Shown: positions 1 to 6,676, numbered from the stretch's first letter. The stretch is DNA of 6,979 bases from an uncultured Eubacteriales bacterium (GCA_900321265.1 ONVJ01000231.1:1-6979); one strand, 5' to 3'. Program-made: numbers and translations. The notes: generated from the sequence alone by a model not told the origin.

Positions 1-1
1 C

Positions 2-877
2 GGCGGAGTCGAGTATTTCGAGATCTGGAACGAGCCGGAATTCCGGGATCACATGTGGATCGGGACCGACGAGGAATTCTTCCGCCTGTTCAAGGAGACG
101 GTCGTACATCTGAAAAAACGTTTTCCGAATGTCAAGATTGGAGGACCGGCCACCGGCTACACCAGAGAGGAGTTCACGACCGGCTTCTTTGAATATATGT
201 CTTCGGGTGAGAGAGCGCCGATCGATTTCTTTTCCTTCCATACCTATTTCCGGAAGATCGACGATATCGCGGCGCGGATGCGGAAAACGCGTGAACTTCT
301 GGAGAGATACGGCTTCGGGAGCGCGGAAGTCTTCTGCACCGAATGGAACCACGTAACAAACTGGACTCACATGGAGGAACAGTACAGACATATCGCGGAC
401 CACACCGGCGCGGCCTTCTGTGCCTGCGCGCTCTGCGAGTTCCAGCGGTGCGGATACGACAAGGTGACCTACTACGACGCGCAGGCCCGTTCGGCTTTCA
501 ACGGCCTGTTCAGGCTGGCGCTCAACGAGGGGCACGACGACATCCAGAAGCTGTCGCCCGCGCCCTCCTTCTATGCGTTCCGGATGTTCGGCGATCTCTA
601 CCGGCTGGGGACCGAGGTGCGCTCGGAGCGTGAGGGCGGCGTCTATGCCGTCGCCGCGACCGACGGCCGGACCGACGCGCTGCTTCTCGGACGGTACGAC
701 GGCGGCGGGGAGGATACGGCAGTCCGACTGGAGATCGAAGGAACTCACGGAGGCCGTGCGGAGATCCGCCGGTATGACATGACGTCGAATACCGTCACTG
801 TCGAGGCGGCAGACGCCGGGATCGACGTGATCGAACTGAATCCCTATTCCTTCGCCGAGATCGTCTGGCTCCCGTAA
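2..877 (+). CDS. Glycoside hydrolase, GH39-like (beta-xylosidase-type), 5' end missing
   Basis: This is the C-terminal 291 residues of a clan GH-A retaining glycosidase; the reading frame is open from base 2, so the start lies upstream of the window. The motif WNEP at visible residues 9-12 carries the expected acid/base Glu (codon 32-34). The motif TEWN carries the expected nucleophile Glu at visible residue 114 (codon 341-343). Between them are the barrel-strand segments KIGGPA and DFFSFHTY. The spacing of about 103 residues between the two Glu fits GH39, whose characterised members are beta-xylosidases and alpha-L-iduronidases. After the barrel, roughly residues 205-291 form a Gly/Asp-rich beta-sandwich-like tail ending in VWLP. 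About 120-200 N-terminal residues are missing, so a signal peptide cannot be judged. An ATG at 53 lies inside the catalytic domain and is not the start. The substrate is not proven; GH5 or GH51-like relatives are the alternative. It converges on glyA across a shared terminator. Confidence 0.8.
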   Translation, partial: GGVEYFEIWNEPEFRDHMWIGTDEEFFRLFKETVVHLKKRFPNVKIGGPATGYTREEFTTGFFEYMSSGERAPIDFFSFHTYFRKIDDIAARMRKTRELLERYGFGSAEVFCTEWNHVTNWTHMEEQYRHIADHTGAAFCACALCEFQRCGYDKVTYYDAQARSAFNGLFRLALNEGHDDIQKLSPAPSFYAFRMFGDLYRLGTEVRSEREGGVYAVAATDGRTDALLLGRYDGGGEDTAVRLEIEGTHGGRAEIRRYDMTSNTVTVEAADAGIDVIELNPYSFAEIVWLP

Positions 878-896
878 GCCGGGAGGCACAACACAG

Positions 897-958
897 GAAA
901 ACAGAATAACACTCCCCGCGGCCGGAGACCCGGCCGCGGGGAGTGTTATTCTGTTTTC
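897..958. terminator. Bidirectional intrinsic terminator, perfect 29-bp stem
   Basis: Bases 897-925 and 930-958 are exact reverse complements around the 4-base loop AGAC. The core is the GC-rich CTCCCCGCGGCCGG, and the outer part is AT-rich and ends in AAAA on one side and TTTT on the other, so each strand reads a GC stem followed by a T-rich run. It starts 20 bases after the stop of the plus-strand hydrolase and lies 21 bases beyond the stop of minus-strand glyA. This is the expected position for a terminator serving both converging units. Confidence 0.9.
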
Positions 959-979
959 GGGTATCTGACGCCGGCCTTC

Positions 980-2218
980 TCAGCCGTTGTAGATCGGGAA
1001 CTTCCAGCAGAGCTCGGTTACGCCGGCTCTGACCGGGAGTTTCTTTTCCTCATAGTCGAAGATGATGTCTGCGATCCAGTCGGCGATCTGAAGCATCTCG
1101 GCCTCTTTCATCCCGCGTGAGGTAACTGCGGGCGAGCCGATCCTCAGGCCGGATGTCACCGTCGGCTTCTGCGGATCGCCGGGGATCGAGTTCTTGTTGG
1201 CTGTGATGTGCACAGAATCAAGTCTTGTCTCGAGCTCGCGGCCGGTCACCGAGGTCTCTCTCAGGTCGAGGAGCATCAGGTGGTTGTCGGTGCCTCCCGA
1301 CACCAGCTTTACGCCTCTCGATTTGAGTCCCTCGGCCAGGACAGCGGCATTCTTTACGATCTGCTTCTGGTACTCTTTGAATTCCGGCTTCAGTGCCTCG
1401 CCCAGCATGACCGCCTTGGCGGCTATGATGTGCATGAGAGGCCCGCCCTGGGTCCCGGGGAAGATCGCCTTGTCGATCTGCTTCGCGTATTCCGATCTGC
1501 AGAGTATCATCCCTCCGCGCGGTCCGCGCAGCGTTTTGTGCGTCGTTGTGGTCACGACGTCGGCATATGGCACCGGAGAGGGGTGAAGCCCCGCGGCGAC
1601 GAGTCCGGCGATATGAGCCATGTCGACGAGCAGGTAGGCCCCGACCTCGTCGGCGATCTTTCTGAACTCGGCGAAATCGATGATCCTCGGATATGCCGAC
1701 GCCCCGGCGAGAATGAGCCTCGGGCGGTACTGATGGGCGAGATACCTCACCTCGTCGTAGTCGATGAGACCTGTCTGTTCGGATACCCCGTAGCTGACGA
1801 TGTTGAAATACTTTCCGGAGATGTTGACGGGCGATCCGTGGGAAAGATGTCCGCCGGCCGCCAGTTTCATCGAGAGAACGGTGTCTCCCGGCTGGAGGAG
1901 GGCGTAGAAGGCGGCGAGGTTCGCGTTGGCGCCGCAGTGGGGCTGAACGTTGGCGTGGTCGGCGCCGAAGAGCCGGCAGGCGCGCTCGCGGGCGATATCC
2001 TCGACCTCGTCGACGAATTCGCAGCCGCCGTAGTATCTGTGCCCGGGGTAGCCCTCGGCGTATTTGTTCGTCAGGACTCCTCCCGCGGCGAGCAGGACGG
2101 CTTCGGAGACGATGTTTTCCGAGGCGATCAGCTCAATGTTGCCCCGCTGTCTTCTGAGTTCGCGGTCACACGACGCGGCGACCTCGGGGTCGAATTCGGA
2201 AAGTCTTTCAAAAAACAT
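980..2218 (-). CDS. glyA: Serine hydroxymethyltransferase (GlyA)
   Basis: This cytosolic PLP enzyme interconverts serine plus tetrahydrofolate with glycine plus 5,10-methylene-tetrahydrofolate, the main source of one-carbon units. The protein is 412 residues, the normal bacterial length. Family landmarks are in order: IELIASEN near 28-35, YAEGYPGHRYYGGCE at 53-67, VDMAHIAGL with Asp199 and His202, TTTTHKTLRGPRGG with the PLP-binding Lys228, and SGLRIGSPA with Arg359 for the substrate carboxylate. These match Asp200, His203, Lys229 and Arg363 of the E. coli enzyme. Two small departures are Cys95 in the PHCGANAN motif, where Ser is usual, and KLAAGGHLSHG near 118-128, where N/D-L-x-H/S is common. 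The start is supported by AGAGGT at 2228-2233, nine bases upstream. The gene lies 54 bases after the GLUG protein stop with no terminator between, so it is probably the last gene of the minus-strand operon. An internal promoter cannot be excluded. Confidence 0.96.
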   Translation of the reverse strand: MFFERLSEFDPEVAASCDRELRRQRGNIELIASENIVSEAVLLAAGGVLTNKYAEGYPGHRYYGGCEFVDEVEDIARERACRLFGADHANVQPHCGANANLAAFYALLQPGDTVLSMKLAAGGHLSHGSPVNISGKYFNIVSYGVSEQTGLIDYDEVRYLAHQYRPRLILAGASAYPRIIDFAEFRKIADEVGAYLLVDMAHIAGLVAAGLHPSPVPYADVVTTTTHKTLRGPRGGMILCRSEYAKQIDKAIFPGTQGGPLMHIIAAKAVMLGEALKPEFKEYQKQIVKNAAVLAEGLKSRGVKLVSGGTDNHLMLLDLRETSVTGRELETRLDSVHITANKNSIPGDPQKPTVTSGLRIGSPAVTSRGMKEAEMLQIADWIADIIFDYEEKKLPVRAGVTELCWKFPIYNG

Positions 2219-2272
2219 ATCGGTAATACCTCTGCTTTACTAATATATTGGAAAGAAACGCTCGGGGAAGGA

Positions 2273-3826
2273 TTATTTCCGCTTCCTGAAGAAGACGGGG
2301 GCGGCAGCGGCGACAAGGATGACGGCGGCGAATCCCGCGGAGGATTTGCAGCCCTTTTCGTCTGTGACCGGAGTGGAGGTGGTTTCGGGAGTTGTGGCGA
2401 TCACTTCGGGAGTGCCGGTCGTCCCGTCTTCGGGAGCGGCGGTCGTTTCATCCTCTCCGGCGGCGGTCGTCACTTCTTCGCCCTGGGTGGTCGCGGCGGA
2501 GGTCTCTTTGGTGGTATCCTCGGCGAAGGGATCGAAGTATTCGGGAGTCAGCGTGTTGCCCTCAAGGGCGAGAGCATCGATGACGGGATGTCCCGACGCG
2601 GGATCGTCCTTCCAGACCTGGTTGGTGTTGCCGCTGTTGAGCGCGAGCTTCTCGACCGCGTCGACGGCCGCGAAATCTGCCGTGGCAGCGACCTCGGCCT
2701 CAAATCCGAGGAACTGCGCGTCGGCTCCGATCGAAGGCTCGGCGTCGACCCAGCAGTTGGCGAAGTTGATGAAGCTCTTTACGGTGCCTATGAGATTCGC
2801 GCAGGCTTCGACGCCCGGCTTGTTCTCGAATTTGGTCCCGATGGCAAAGCAGTTGGCGACGTTGCAGACGAGATCGATGTGTCCGGCCTCGCCGAGGATC
2901 CCGCCGATCCCGTTGCTGGCGACGTTGGTCCCCTCGGCAACGCCGACGGTGCAGTCGACGGAGTAGCAGTTGAAGACGCTGCAGCCGCCGCTGTCGGCGC
3001 CCTGGCAGCCTATGATGCCGCCGGCGACCGCGTATTTCGTGGCTCTGGTACCGCCGGCTATGACAGTGCAGTCTTCGGCCCAGCAGCCCTCGATCGTGGT
3101 CTGGCCGGCGACGCCGGTTATTCCGCCGATGAAGGTGTTGGTGAAGTTGGAATCTGTCACCGCGGCGTTGGCGGAGTCGGGAGCCTTGACGGTCGTCCCT
3201 TTCGCGCTGCAGCCGGTTATGAACATCTGCATTCCGGCGCTCTTGGTCGAGGCACGGCCGACTATGCCTCCCGCCGAGGGAGCGCTGATCCTGCCTCCCG
3301 AGACCGAGCAGTTGACGACCGACGAGACCGTCGTGTTGTCGGCGGTGACCTTCATGTTTCCGATCACGGCTCCGCCGTATTTGACGCTGTTGACCTCGGG
3401 CGAGACGACAGTCAGGTTTTTGACCGTGGCGTCGACGGTGACTCCGAAGAGCCCGGATGTCTGGAGTGCGGTGTCTTCGGGAATGAAGAGTCCGGCGATC
3501 TCGTATCCCGCGCCGTCAAAGATCCCCGAGAAGGGAGCTGTCGCCGAGAGCCCGATGGGAGTCCACGTCTTCGATCCGAGATCGAGCGGACCTGTCAGGA
3601 TTATGTATTTGCCGGCAAAGCTGTTGCCGTCGTTGCATTCCTTGGCGAGCTTCGCGAGATCGGCTTCGGTGTCGATCCGGAAAGGATTGGTCTCGGAGCC
3701 GTCTCCGCTGAGCGATACCGCGGTCGAGTTTCCGTCCCATGCCGCCGACGCGGGGGCCGCGGCAAAGGCGGAGCAGAGGACGAGCAGCATCATGACCGAA
3801 ATGATGAGAGAAATGATCTTTTTCAT
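2273..3826 (-). CDS. Secreted GLUG-type beta-helix repeat protein with C-terminal membrane anchor
   Basis: This is a predicted surface protein of 517 residues with no enzymatic motif that I recognise. Residues 1-28 form a signal peptide (MKKII, hydrophobic core, APASA cleavage site). Residues 39-115 resemble the N-terminal cap of GLUG/right-handed beta-helix proteins: G-x-G-S-x-x-N-P-F-R-I, DLAKLA, LTGPLDLG, W-T-P-I-G, and F-x-G-x-F-D-G-x-G-Y-x-I-x-G-L. Residues 150-360 contain GLUG-like turns (GGAVIG, GGIVG, GGITG, GGIIG, GGILG) and six rungs with a conserved Cys at 173, 206, 248, 287, 326 and 358. Residues 436-488 are a Thr/Glu/Pro-rich stalk. Residues 491-517 contain KGCKSS, a hydrophobic segment and a terminal RKRK, which is a sorting- or anchor-like tail. 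I chose ATG at 3826 because AAAGGTG (3833-3839) sits six bases upstream. A GTG at 3835 would overlap that site. The gene lies 35 bases after the solute-binding protein gene. A role in adhesion or glycan binding is inference only. Confidence 0.85.
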   Translation of the reverse strand: MKKIISLIISVMMLLVLCSAFAAAPASAAWDGNSTAVSLSGDGSETNPFRIDTEADLAKLAKECNDGNSFAGKYIILTGPLDLGSKTWTPIGLSATAPFSGIFDGAGYEIAGLFIPEDTALQTSGLFGVTVDATVKNLTVVSPEVNSVKYGGAVIGNMKVTADNTTVSSVVNCSVSGGRISAPSAGGIVGRASTKSAGMQMFITGCSAKGTTVKAPDSANAAVTDSNFTNTFIGGITGVAGQTTIEGCWAEDCTVIAGGTRATKYAVAGGIIGCQGADSGGCSVFNCYSVDCTVGVAEGTNVASNGIGGILGEAGHIDLVCNVANCFAIGTKFENKPGVEACANLIGTVKSFINFANCWVDAEPSIGADAQFLGFEAEVAATADFAAVDAVEKLALNSGNTNQVWKDDPASGHPVIDALALEGNTLTPEYFDPFAEDTTKETSAATTQGEEVTTAAGEDETTAAPEDGTTGTPEVIATTPETTSTPVTDEKGCKSSAGFAAVILVAAAAPVFFRKRK

Positions 3827-3832
3827 ACCGTT

Positions 3833-3839
3833 CACCTTT
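3833..3839 (-). promoter_or_regulatory. Ribosome binding site that decides the GLUG protein start
   Basis: The minus strand reads AAAGGTG, six bases before ATG at 3826. The in-frame GTG at 3835 lies inside this site and would have no site of its own. The ATG also gives a cleaner signal peptide (MKKII). Confidence 0.65.
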
Positions 3840-3861
3840 TATTATTCTTTTCCGCCCGGCG

Positions 3862-5373
3862 TCAGCCTGCTGCGCCGGTGATCTTTTCAATTCCGTTCTT
3901 GAAAGCGTTCCTGGCAGTGCTGAGCGTGGTCAGATATGTTGAGGGAGTGCCGAGAGCAGCTTTTCTGAAGGCGTTCGCGGTGGTGTTGCCGAAGCTTTCT
4001 GCAAAGAGCCTGCCCAGGTCGAAGCTGACGGTGCCGCGGAGGATGTCGTACATTTCGGCTGCCTCGGCTCCGTCGGCGTATCTGATCTTCATCGTGGTCT
4101 CGAACACCTGAGGCGTGACGTATCTGTAACCGCCCGATCCCATAGCCTCAAGGACCGCCGATGCGGCTTCGGCCTTGTCGCTGCCCGAGCTGATGGCGTA
4201 CATGGTGAAGGGGTGTCCGACGTTCGTGCAGTAGTTCTCCTGGTCGGCGTATGCCTTGGGCTGAGGAACGATCCCGTAGGAGAATTCGATCTTGGTCTTT
4301 GAGGAGGCGTTGTCCTTGCCGGCGACGATGAAGCATCTGTCGGTGATGAAGACGCCTCTCTCGTCAAAGAATACGTTTCTGATACCGGTCGAGCTGGTGT
4401 GTATGCAGCCCTGAGTCGAGAGCCAGTCTCCGACCATCTGGCAGACATCTGCGGTGTACTGGCCGTTCCACTTCGGGTTGACTTCGATCCCGCCGTCGGC
4501 GGTCTTTATTATCGAGGTGACTCCCGCCGCGGTCTGGAAGGCGTCGACATTGGTCTCGTAGATGACGAAGCCGTAGGTGTCGCCCTCGCTGCGGGAGTTG
4601 CTTCCGTCGGTGTCGACGTAGATGTCCTTAGTCATGTTCATGAGGCGCTCGATCGTCCATTCGCCCGACGCGACGAGCTCCTCGGGGGTCTTCTGGAAGA
4701 GGGGATCTGATTCGTAGGACTTGTAAAGCGCCTTGTTGTAGAAGGTGCCGATCATCATCCAGAGAAGGTTGGTGGAGATGTCGCCGGATGCATAATAGAG
4801 CTTTCCGCCGATCTCGCACTCGTCGGTGAGCGCAGACGGCCACCAGGGCTTCTCGACGTCGAAGTACTTGGTCGACAGAAGATCGATCGTGTATCCTTCG
4901 AGCGAGAGCGCGGGGGGAGTGCGGCTGTAGGTGGCGTAGATGTCGTAGTTGCGGTCGGAGTTGTAGTCGGCTCTGACCTTGGTCGTGTACTGCGAAATGT
5001 TCTTGTCGTTGCCGGGCGAGCTGTCCCAGGCGAGCGTCACGCCCAGTCTCTCCTCGAGCGAGGAGTTGCGTCTGTAGATGGCGCTGTCGATGATGTTCCC
5101 GTTGATGTCGTCAACGTAGAACTCGGTCATCGTGTAGTCGCTCCACATCAGCGTCGTGATGGTGGTGTCGAAATTCAGGCCCTCGGGAAGGCTGTCCTTG
5201 AGATAGCCCTCGCCGTCATAGAGGCTTTCGGTGGTCTCTGCGGCCTGGGTGGTGTCGGCGGTGCCGGCCGGGGCGGTCGTGTCCTCGCCGCCCTTCTTGT
5301 CTGCGCATCCAGCCAGCGCCCCGATAATGAAGAGGGCAGAGAGGAGAAGCGCTGTGATCTTCAGTTTTCTCAT
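3862..5373 (-). CDS. Extracellular solute-binding lipoprotein of a probable carbohydrate ABC transporter
   Basis: The 503-residue protein is probably tethered outside the membrane by lipid on Cys23. The start MRKLK, a hydrophobic core and the lipobox LAGC (residues 20-23) form a type II signal peptide. Residues 28-50 are a Thr/Ala/Glu-rich linker. The mature part has features of Clostridial type-1 substrate-binding proteins for sugars: SLPEGLNFD, the segment EFYVDDINGNIIDSAIYRRN followed by EERLGV (residues 84-112), DIYATYSRTP, a Trp-rich EKPWWP, and LYYASGDIS followed by FYNKALY. The ligand cannot be read from sequence, and no permease or ATPase gene lies in the window. The start is supported by GGAG at 5380-5383, six bases upstream. 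The next gene follows after 35 bases, indicating co-transcription. The last 36 residues (from 468, AFRKAALGTP) align without gaps to the 40-codon remnant at 5462-5584, so a paralogue once stood next to it. Confidence 0.88.
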   Translation of the reverse strand: MRKLKITALLLSALFIIGALAGCADKKGGEDTTAPAGTADTTQAAETTESLYDGEGYLKDSLPEGLNFDTTITTLMWSDYTMTEFYVDDINGNIIDSAIYRRNSSLEERLGVTLAWDSSPGNDKNISQYTTKVRADYNSDRNYDIYATYSRTPPALSLEGYTIDLLSTKYFDVEKPWWPSALTDECEIGGKLYYASGDISTNLLWMMIGTFYNKALYKSYESDPLFQKTPEELVASGEWTIERLMNMTKDIYVDTDGSNSRSEGDTYGFVIYETNVDAFQTAAGVTSIIKTADGGIEVNPKWNGQYTADVCQMVGDWLSTQGCIHTSSTGIRNVFFDERGVFITDRCFIVAGKDNASSKTKIEFSYGIVPQPKAYADQENYCTNVGHPFTMYAISSGSDKAEAASAVLEAMGSGGYRYVTPQVFETTMKIRYADGAEAAEMYDILRGTVSFDLGRLFAESFGNTTANAFRKAALGTPSTYLTTLSTARNAFKNGIEKITGAAG

Positions 5374-5461
5374 GGTTCGCTCCGTGTGTTTATCGTTATT
5401 TTTTGGTTTTTATTCGTTGTTACCTGTCGACCGTGATGACCCGTCACCGTCATTGACGTCG
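5374..5461. other. Short spacer between SBP remnant and SBP lipoprotein gene
   Basis: On the minus strand this spacer holds a TGACG-rich stretch with inverted repeat GATGAC (5461-5466) and GTCATC (5435-5440), then an A-rich run, then the ribosome binding site GGAG (5380-5383) of the lipoprotein gene. There is no T-run after the hairpin in the direction of transcription, so it does not qualify as an intrinsic terminator. I also see no convincing -35/-10 pair. Confidence 0.5.
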
Positions 5462-5584
5462 TCATCCGGCCCGGTTTCCGGAAGCCTCGATTATCTCGCG
5501 GATCCCCGCTTCGTATCTGGCCATGTTGGATTTCACCGAGGTGAGATATCCGTCGGGGTTGTTAAGATCAGCCTCGCGGAAGGC
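5462..5584 (-). pseudogene. 3' remnant of a second solute-binding protein gene
   Basis: Forty codons plus a TGA stop (5462-5464) read AFREADLNNP, then DGYLTSVKSN, then MARYEAGIRE, then IIEASGNRAG. Aligned without gaps to the last residues of the neighbouring lipoprotein (AFRKAALGTP, STYLTTLSTA, RNAFKNGIEK, I), about 12 of 31 positions are identical, including AFR, P, YLT and GI. This is what the C-terminus of a diverged paralogue would look like. There is no start codon with a ribosome binding site and no upstream part: the homology begins immediately after the isomerase stop codon at 5585-5587. I therefore read it as the surviving tail of a deleted or overwritten substrate-binding protein gene. 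The alternatives are an assembly join, or expression as a readthrough extension of the isomerase, with which it shares frame. Confidence 0.7.
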
Positions 5585-6469
5585 TCAGAGCGAGAGGATG
5601 TGCTCTGCCACTCTGCAGCAGTAGCGCGCGAGATCCGGCTTGAGGGCGTCGGGGAGGCGCTTGAAGAGGGCGAGCTCGTAGATGAAGGCGCCGGGATATC
5701 CCGTCTCGCGGAGCAGCTTCATCACGCCCTCCCAGTTGACGGTACCCATATAGGGGGCCTGGTGGAGGTCCTTTTCGCCGACGTTGTCGTCGATGTGCAG
5801 GCAGACGAGCCTGTCGGCGACCATCCGCATGAAGGGGAGCTGGTCGTTGAAAACGCGGTTCCCGTGACCGGTGTCCCAGCATATCCCGACCTTCGATCCG
5901 GCAAATTTGTCGGTGATGCCGATAAGATCAGACGGCATGCTGCCGAAGCGTCTGCGGCCGTCGACGTCGGCCATGTTCTCAAAAGCGAATCCGACGCCGC
6001 GGGAGGCGGCCGTCTCAAGCAGGGGAGCGTAGTATTCGAAGTTGTATTCTGTGTCGTCCTCGGGGTTCTGATCGGCAAGACTCCTGCAGCTGACCGGATG
6101 CATCACCGCCCAGGGGATCCCGAGGCGGGCGTCGATCTCGAGCGAGCGCCTCATCATCTTCAGGAAGAACTCGTTGTATTCGGCTCCGTCGTCTGTGGAG
6201 GAGCCCCGCCTCGTCGGCGCCTTCGGATAGGGCGGATGGCTCTGGACGAAGGTTATGCCGAGCTTCGCGGCGGTCTCGCCGACCGCGTCGGCGTATCTCT
6301 CCCAGCCGTCCTCGCAGAACTCAGACTGGTTGCGCTGCATCGGGCACATGTTGAGATCGACGATCTCGAACCCGGCCTCCCTCAGCGGCACCAGGGCCTC
6401 CGCTGTGCAGGGGCGCCCGGGGATATAGCGGTAGAAGGGATTGGTCATGCATCCCGGTTTAAGGATCAT
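5585..6469 (-). CDS. Sugar phosphate isomerase/epimerase-like TIM-barrel protein
   Basis: The 294-residue protein belongs to the xylose isomerase-like/AP endonuclease 2 TIM-barrel superfamily, whose members are usually metal-dependent sugar or inositol isomerases and epimerases acting in the cytosol. Likely metal or active-site residues sit at the ends of the barrel strands: His78 (QSHPP), His124 (MHP), Glu164 (FAFENM), Asp199 and His202 (CWDTGH), His225 (LHIDDN) and Glu265 (YEL). The length is typical, so the protein looks complete. I chose ATG at 6469 because GGAGGA (6477-6482) lies seven bases upstream and a consensus promoter sits just beyond. The frame stays open to 6628, but that extension runs through the promoter and lacks barrel-like sequence. 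The exact substrate is unknown. Its place ahead of a sugar-type solute-binding protein suggests a role in catabolism of an imported sugar or polyol. The stop is immediately followed, in the same frame, by the solute-binding protein remnant. Confidence 0.87.
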   Translation of the reverse strand: MILKPGCMTNPFYRYIPGRPCTAEALVPLREAGFEIVDLNMCPMQRNQSEFCEDGWERYADAVGETAAKLGITFVQSHPPYPKAPTRRGSSTDDGAEYNEFFLKMMRRSLEIDARLGIPWAVMHPVSCRSLADQNPEDDTEYNFEYYAPLLETAASRGVGFAFENMADVDGRRRFGSMPSDLIGITDKFAGSKVGICWDTGHGNRVFNDQLPFMRMVADRLVCLHIDDNVGEKDLHQAPYMGTVNWEGVMKLLRETGYPGAFIYELALFKRLPDALKPDLARYCCRVAEHILSL

Positions 6470-6476
6470 GTGCGTT

Positions 6477-6482
6477 TCCTCC
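6477..6482 (-). promoter_or_regulatory. Ribosome binding site that decides the isomerase start
   Basis: The minus strand reads GGAGGA, seven bases before ATG at 6469. With the promoter -10 at 6501-6506, transcription would begin near 6494. This leaves a leader of about 25 bases and excludes the longer open frame. Confidence 0.85.
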
Positions 6483-6500
6483 GGATCAAACAGATAACTT

Positions 6501-6529
6501 ATTATACTAAACTTACTAGGGAATGTCAA
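6501..6529 (-). promoter_or_regulatory. Perfect consensus SigA-type promoter of the isomerase operon
   Basis: On the minus strand, TTGACA (6524-6529) is followed by exactly 17 bases and TATAAT (6501-6506). Both hexamers match the housekeeping consensus at all positions. An AT-rich stretch just upstream (6530-6551, with two T-runs on the plus strand) could act as an UP element. The expected start is near 6494. A 10-bp direct repeat, 8 of 10 matching (6495-6504 and 6509-6518), overlaps the -10 region and could bind a repressor. Confidence 0.88.
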
Positions 6530-6551
6530 TATATTTTTGTCCGTCTTTTTT

Positions 6552-6602
6552 CTCCCGCAGACCGCCGCCGGAGCCCTTCTCTCCTGCAGACCGCTGCAGG
6601 AG
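6552..6602. repeat. Two tandem 22-bp imperfect palindromes upstream of the isomerase promoter
   Basis: Bases 6552-6573 and 6581-6602 are copies of one unit, matching at 19 of 22 positions and separated by 7 bases. The copy at 6581-6602 is a perfect palindrome: CTCCTGCAG, loop ACCG, CTGCAGGAG. It extends one more pair to 6580/6603. The other copy has decayed to 7 of 9 pairs. They lie 22 bases upstream of the -35 hexamer. No T-run follows on either strand, so a terminator is unlikely; an operator or activator site is a guess. Confidence 0.65.
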
Positions 6603-6633
6603 ACGGGATCTGACCTTTGCGACGTCACCGTCT
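6601..6633. repeat. Bulged inverted repeat
   Basis: AGACGG (6601-6606) and TGAC (6611-6614) pair with GTCACCGTCT (6624-6633), leaving a 4-base bulge and a 9-base loop. It overlaps the end of the second 22-bp palindrome by three bases. Its role is unknown. Confidence 0.4.
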
Positions 6634-6676
6634 GCGGCTGTCTCTCATATTATTTGATGAAAATGAGGAAAAAGGC

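Noticed and set aside
1208..4111. A 967-codon open frame on the plus strand across glyA, the GLUG protein gene and the end of the lipoprotein gene
   Set aside because: It is antisense to three well-supported genes, has no family features, and is explained by the strong third-position GC bias of the real genes. Several shorter antisense frames have the same cause.
5435..5466. Inverted repeat GATGAC/GTCATC as a terminator of the isomerase or the lost paralogue
   Set aside because: The stem is only six bases with a 20-base loop, and no T-run follows on the minus strand.
6552..6602. The two palindromes as a CRISPR array or terminator
   Set aside because: There are only two units with a 7-base spacer, and no T-run on either strand.
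5231..6613. A 460-codon plus-strand open frame
   Set aside because: It is antisense to the isomerase and the lipoprotein start, with no recognisable domain or start signal.
6470..6628. N-terminal extension of the isomerase frame by 53 codons
   Set aside because: It would be translated through the consensus promoter and a palindrome. The ATG at 6469 has a strong ribosome binding site, and the barrel begins just after it.
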